Below, one piece after another: positions 6,234-8,089 of a stretch of DNA of 8,089 nt. The notes under the pieces were generated by a model. It worked only from the letters and a program-made list of their open reading frames with translations, was not told the DNA's origin and did not search any database. The stretch comes from Clostridiales bacterium (GTDB lineage: Bacteria; Bacillota; Peptococcia; Peptococcales; Peptococcaceae). The stretch's first letter is position 1. Every line of letters starts with the position of its first letter. Where the stretch lies: positions 1-8,089 of the forward strand of contig QAKL01000035.1 in NCBI GenBank assembly GCA_003343815.1, read 5' to 3'. A program made the position numbers and the translations under genes.

Positions 6234-6809
6234 ATGGAAATAAATCGCGAAAACGCTTGGAAATTGTTATGTCAGTACAATAAAGAGCCGTTTCATTTGC
6301 AGCACGCTTTGACGGTGGAAGCTGTGATGAAATATTTTGCCGAAAAATTAGGCTATGCTGATGAGGCAGAGTATTGGGGATTGGTCGGGCTTTTGCACGA
6401 TATTGATTTTGAGATGTATCCCGATGAGCACTGCAAAAAAGCACCGGAATTGCTCGCAGGCTTTGATGAAAGCCTGATTCATGCGGTATGCTCGCACGGC
6501 TACGGTTTGGCTTGCGATGTGAAGCCTGAGCGTGAAATGGAAAAGGTGCTCTATGCGGTAGATGAGTTGACGGGCTTGATTTGGGCGGGAGCATTGATGC
6601 GCCCGTCAAAGAGCGTGCAGGATATGGAATTAAAAAGCGTCAAGAAAAAGTATAAAGATAAGCATTTCGCTGCAGGCTGCTCTCGTGCAGTAATTGCAAA
6701 CGGCGCCGAGATGCTCGGCTGGGAGCTGGACAAGCTTTTGGACGATACTTTGGAGGCTATGCGCGCCACGGAAGTAACAATTAATGCCGAAATGGCGAAA
6801 TTAAACTAA
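6234..6809 (+). CDS. HD-domain (HDIG-type) putative phosphohydrolase
   Basis: A soluble 191-residue protein of the HD superfamily, metal-dependent phosphohydrolases that often act on nucleotides or nucleotide second messengers. Expected metal-binding residues are visible: H24 in LQHALTVE, the HD pair H55-D56 in LVGLLHDIDFE, H88 in CSHGYG, and D110 in YAVDELTGLI. Length and layout match the single-domain HDIG proteins annotated only as HD-domain hydrolases. Start ATG 6234 is chosen because AGGAGG (6221-6226) lies 7 bases upstream; an upstream TTG at 6213 would overlap the ribosome site. It has its own promoter and terminator, so it looks monocistronic. The substrate is unknown; a link to nucleoside salvage with the nearby importer would be speculation. 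Confidence 0.9.
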   Translation: MEINRENAWKLLCQYNKEPFHLQHALTVEAVMKYFAEKLGYADEAEYWGLVGLLHDIDFEMYPDEHCKKAPELLAGFDESLIHAVCSHGYGLACDVKPEREMEKVLYAVDELTGLIWAGALMRPSKSVQDMELKSVKKKYKDKHFAAGCSRAVIANGAEMLGWELDKLLDDTLEAMRATEVTINAEMAKLN

Positions 6810-6816
6810 GCCGCAT

Positions 6817-6852
6817 AAAAATCCCGAAAGAAAAATTCTTTCGGGATTTTTT
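6817..6852. terminator. Strong bidirectional-type terminator after the HD gene
   Basis: A 16-bp stem pairs 6817-6832 (AAAAATCCCGAAAGAA) with 6836-6851 around an AAA loop, with the core TCCCGAAAGAA / TTCTTTCGGGA and six T residues at the 3' side. A residues on the 5' side give the same form on the - strand. It lies 7 bases after the HD gene stop and 11 bases before the next promoter. Confidence 0.95.
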
Positions 6853-6862
6853 CAATTTCTGC

Positions 6863-6891
6863 TTGACAACTATACTTGTCAGTGATATATT
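6863..6891 (+). promoter_or_regulatory. Consensus promoter of the XRE-DUF3169 operon
   Basis: A perfect TTGACA -35 (6863-6868), an exact 17-base spacer and TATATT (6886-6891) predict a strong sigma-A promoter with start near 6898. Its -35 box overlaps operator-like site 1, and the start point overlaps site 2, so a bound repressor would block polymerase. Confidence 0.85.
6864..6881. promoter_or_regulatory. Operator-like site 1 (TGACAA-N6-TTGTCA)
   Basis: TGACAA (6864-6869) and TTGTCA (6876-6881) form a perfect 6-bp dyad with six bases between. It covers most of the -35 box and the first half of the spacer of the XRE promoter. The likely ligand is the XRE protein encoded just downstream; this is inferred from position and symmetry. 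Confidence 0.75.
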
Positions 6892-6896
6892 ATATT

Positions 6897-6914
6897 TGAC
6901 AAGCATAGTTGTCA
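6897..6914. promoter_or_regulatory. Operator-like site 2 (TGACAA-N6-TTGTCA)
   Basis: TGACAA (6897-6902), GCATAG, TTGTCA (6909-6914): the same half-sites and spacing as site 1, placed over the predicted start of transcription, 33 bases downstream of site 1 centre to centre. Repetition of an 18-bp dyad with identical arms is strong support for a real operator. Confidence 0.75.
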
Positions 6915-6917
6915 ATT

Positions 6918-6935
6918 TGCCCATAATAATTGTCA
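6918..6935. promoter_or_regulatory. Operator-like site 3 (degenerate)
   Basis: A third copy with a weak left arm TGCCCA (6918-6923, four of six matches) and a perfect right arm TTGTCA (6930-6935), again with six bases between. It ends one base before the AGGAGG ribosome site of the XRE gene and is 21 bases from site 2 centre to centre, about two helical turns. Weaker binding than at sites 1 and 2 would be expected. Confidence 0.5.
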
Positions 6936-6949
6936 AAGGAGGGCGAGAG

Positions 6950-7171
6950 ATGCCGTTATACAATAAATTAAAGGAGTACCGCGCCCGCTTGGGCGTCAAT
7001 CAGCAGGAGATGGGGCGCTTAGTCGGGGTATCCCGCCAGACGATCAGTCAGATCGAACGCGGGGATTACTCACCGTCGGTGACTTTGGCGCTAAAACTGG
7101 CGAAAATCTGTCAGGTGAGCGTCGAGGATATTTTTAGCTACGAGGAGGATTATGATGAATATACAAAATGA
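6950..7171 (+). CDS. Small XRE-family (Cro/CI-type) helix-turn-helix regulator
   Basis: A 73-residue one-domain DNA-binding protein of the short YgzD/YozG-like kind. The helix-turn-helix spans about residues 17-43: NQQEMGRLVGVSRQTISQIE, followed by RGDYSPSVTLALKLAKI, then SVEDIFSYEED, an ending typical for this family. There is no sensor domain. Start ATG 6950 has AGGAGG (6937-6942) 7 bases upstream; any longer reading would begin inside the promoter. Its 3' end overlaps the DUF3169 gene by 17 bases (the last codons of XRE cover the ATG at 7155), and the ribosome site of the next gene is inside it, so the pair is a coupled operon. Three dyad sites over its promoter suggest autorepression. Confidence 0.93.
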   Translation: MPLYNKLKEYRARLGVNQQEMGRLVGVSRQTISQIERGDYSPSVTLALKLAKICQVSVEDIFSYEEDYDEYTK

Positions 7172-7925
7172 CGAAAATCGCAAAGCATTGCCGAAATTTC
7201 TTAAACTTATATTAATTGCCGGACTGATCGGCGGAGTTTTAGGCGGGTTAAGCGCTCTGGCGGGATTTTGGTGGAGGAGCGTTGATGCGGAGTATATCAT
7301 ATTGCAAATACTCTACATCGTCGCACTTTGGGGTATGCCGCTATGTGCAGCTATATTCTTGGGCGCGGGATTTTATCAGTACAATAGAGCGAAAAAATCC
7401 TTTGCTCTTTGGGATAATGAGGATGAAGCGGCAATTAGCGAAATCGAGGAGCGCATCAGCTGGGCGCTGATTTTTGACAGTTTAATGGTGATTTTGAGCT
7501 TTTTCTTTTTCTCGGCCGGGACGATCAACGGCTTAAACGAGGATATGGACTTAGGAAACTGGGGAGTGATTATCGGAGAATTTATAGCGGTAATCTTTTT
7601 AACGGTTGTCCTACAGCAAAAGTGCGTAGATTTACTAAAACAGATCAATCCCGAGAAAAAAGGCAGCGTTTATGATACGAAATTTCAAAAAATATGGTTT
7701 GAGAGCTGCGATGAGGCAGAAAAACGCCAAATCGGGCAGGCAAGCTACAAAGCCTATTCGACTGCGACAAAGTTTTGTCCGTTTTTCTGGGCGATACTCT
7801 TTATCGGTAATATGGTTTTTAATTACGGACTTTTGCCGAGCACGGTCGTTTTGATAATCTGGGGAGTATTGCAGATGAGCTATATGCTTGAAGCACTGAA
7901 ATTAGGCAAAGGTCAGAATATGTAA
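7155..7925 (+). CDS. DUF3169-family multi-pass membrane protein
   Basis: A 256-residue integral membrane protein that matches the DUF3169 family, commonly found beside a small XRE regulator in Bacillota; its function is unknown. Six hydrophobic segments are visible at about 15-37, 48-74, 103-122, 135-154, 207-225 and 226-246. Two polar linkers, 75-102 (rich in acidic residues, DNEDEAAISEIEER) and 155-206 (charged, with QINPEKKG and SCDEAEKRQIG), separate the three helix pairs. ATG 7155 is preferred over ATG 7152 because AGGAGG (7143-7148) is then 6 bases away rather than 3; the difference is one residue. It overlaps the XRE stop (7169-7171) and ends just before a strong terminator. DUF3169 is called from recollection of overall pattern and context, so a related membrane family is possible. 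Confidence 0.82.
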   Translation: MNIQNDENRKALPKFLKLILIAGLIGGVLGGLSALAGFWWRSVDAEYIILQILYIVALWGMPLCAAIFLGAGFYQYNRAKKSFALWDNEDEAAISEIEERISWALIFDSLMVILSFFFFSAGTINGLNEDMDLGNWGVIIGEFIAVIFLTVVLQQKCVDLLKQINPEKKGSVYDTKFQKIWFESCDEAEKRQIGQASYKAYSTATKFCPFFWAILFIGNMVFNYGLLPSTVVLIIWGVLQMSYMLEALKLGKGQNM

Positions 7926-7926
7926 C

Positions 7927-7956
7927 AAAAAACAGCCGTTTAAACGGCTGTTTTTT
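7927..7956. terminator. Perfectly palindromic bidirectional terminator
   Basis: Bases 7927-7956 are a perfect 30-bp palindrome: six A residues, CAGCCGTTTAAACGGCTG, six T residues. It forms a GC-containing stem followed by U6 on either strand, starting one base after the DUF3169 stop. It fits two convergent genes, serving both the XRE-DUF3169 operon and the - strand gene that ends at 7976. Confidence 0.96.
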
Positions 7957-7975
7957 AACGTGTATCTAAATTTGA

Positions 7976-8089
7976 TTATTTTAATTCGCTGTAGCACATC
8001 TGCATATTGACAATGTTAAAATAATAAAAAGTATCATTGGTAATATAGGTAGAGTTCAAATTTGCCATATCGGCGGATTTAAAGACTGC
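7976..8089 (-). CDS. C-terminal fragment of an unrecognised - strand protein
   Basis: The - strand is open from the right edge of the window to TAA at 7978-7976, giving 37 residues that end NIVNMQMCYSELK. The 5' part lies outside the window. Support for a real gene comes from the shared symmetric terminator 19 bases beyond the stop, the sensible mixed composition (AVFKSADMANLNSTYITND at the start of the visible part), and the absence of any other gene here. No family is recognised. A fragment this short could be a chance open frame. Confidence 0.5.
   Translation of the reverse strand, partial: AVFKSADMANLNSTYITNDTFYYFNIVNMQMCYSELK

Noticed and set aside
6232..6609. 125-codon open frame on the - strand inside the HD gene
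   Set aside because: Antisense shadow of a well-supported HD-domain gene with intact metal-binding motifs; the low-complexity translation has no recognisable domain.
6863..6949. N-terminal extension of the XRE protein from TTG at 6863
   Set aside because: This would start on the -35 box and translate through the promoter, operators and ribosome site; ATG 6950 has an ideal AGGAGG and gives the normal family length.

Overview
The window looks like a chromosomal stretch of a low-to-mid GC Gram-positive-type bacterium (Bacillota). The grounds are strong AGGAGG-type ribosome binding sites, TTGACA/TATAAT-type promoters, U-tract terminators, a stand-alone CarD-like protein, and an XRE regulator paired with a DUF3169 membrane protein. 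A Negativicutes-like host is possible, but this is a guess from gene content.

Left part (1-5050): a nucleoside-type ABC importer of the BMP/PnrA and NupOPQ class. The substrate-binding protein gene enters from the left on the + strand (1-858, 5' end outside the window) and ends at a clear terminator (895-928). Facing it on the - strand is a tight operon of ATPase (3453-4988), permease 1 (2395-3465) and permease 2 (1463-2398), with 13-nt and 4-nt overlaps. Between the two convergent units lies a decayed TetR-family regulator (about 950-1438, - strand) that carries a one-base frameshift in the DNA-binding domain and an apparent internal deletion near its C-terminus.

Middle (5000-5338): a divergent, AT-rich intergenic region of about 350 bp. 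It holds a near-consensus - strand promoter for the ABC operon, a terminator-like hairpin with six U residues inside that operon's short leader, a near-perfect 41-bp palindrome, other nested inverted repeats, and a + strand extended -10 promoter for the CarD-like gene.

Right part (5339-8089): all complete genes are on the + strand. They are a CarD/CdnL-like RNA polymerase-binding protein, a 75-residue DUF2892 (YgaP-like) membrane protein, an HD-domain hydrolase with its own promoter and terminator, and a two-gene unit of a 73-residue XRE repressor-like protein and a six-helix DUF3169 membrane protein. The XRE promoter is covered by three equally sized TGACAA-N6-TTGTCA sites (the third degenerate), which suggests tight autoregulation. 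A perfect 30-bp palindromic terminator closes this unit, and the last 114 bases encode the C-terminus of an unrecognised - strand protein.

No RNA genes, CRISPR array, insertion sequence or phage genes were seen. The most interesting signals are regulatory: the triple operator of the XRE-DUF3169 pair, the leader hairpin of the ABC operon, and the palindrome between the divergent promoters.
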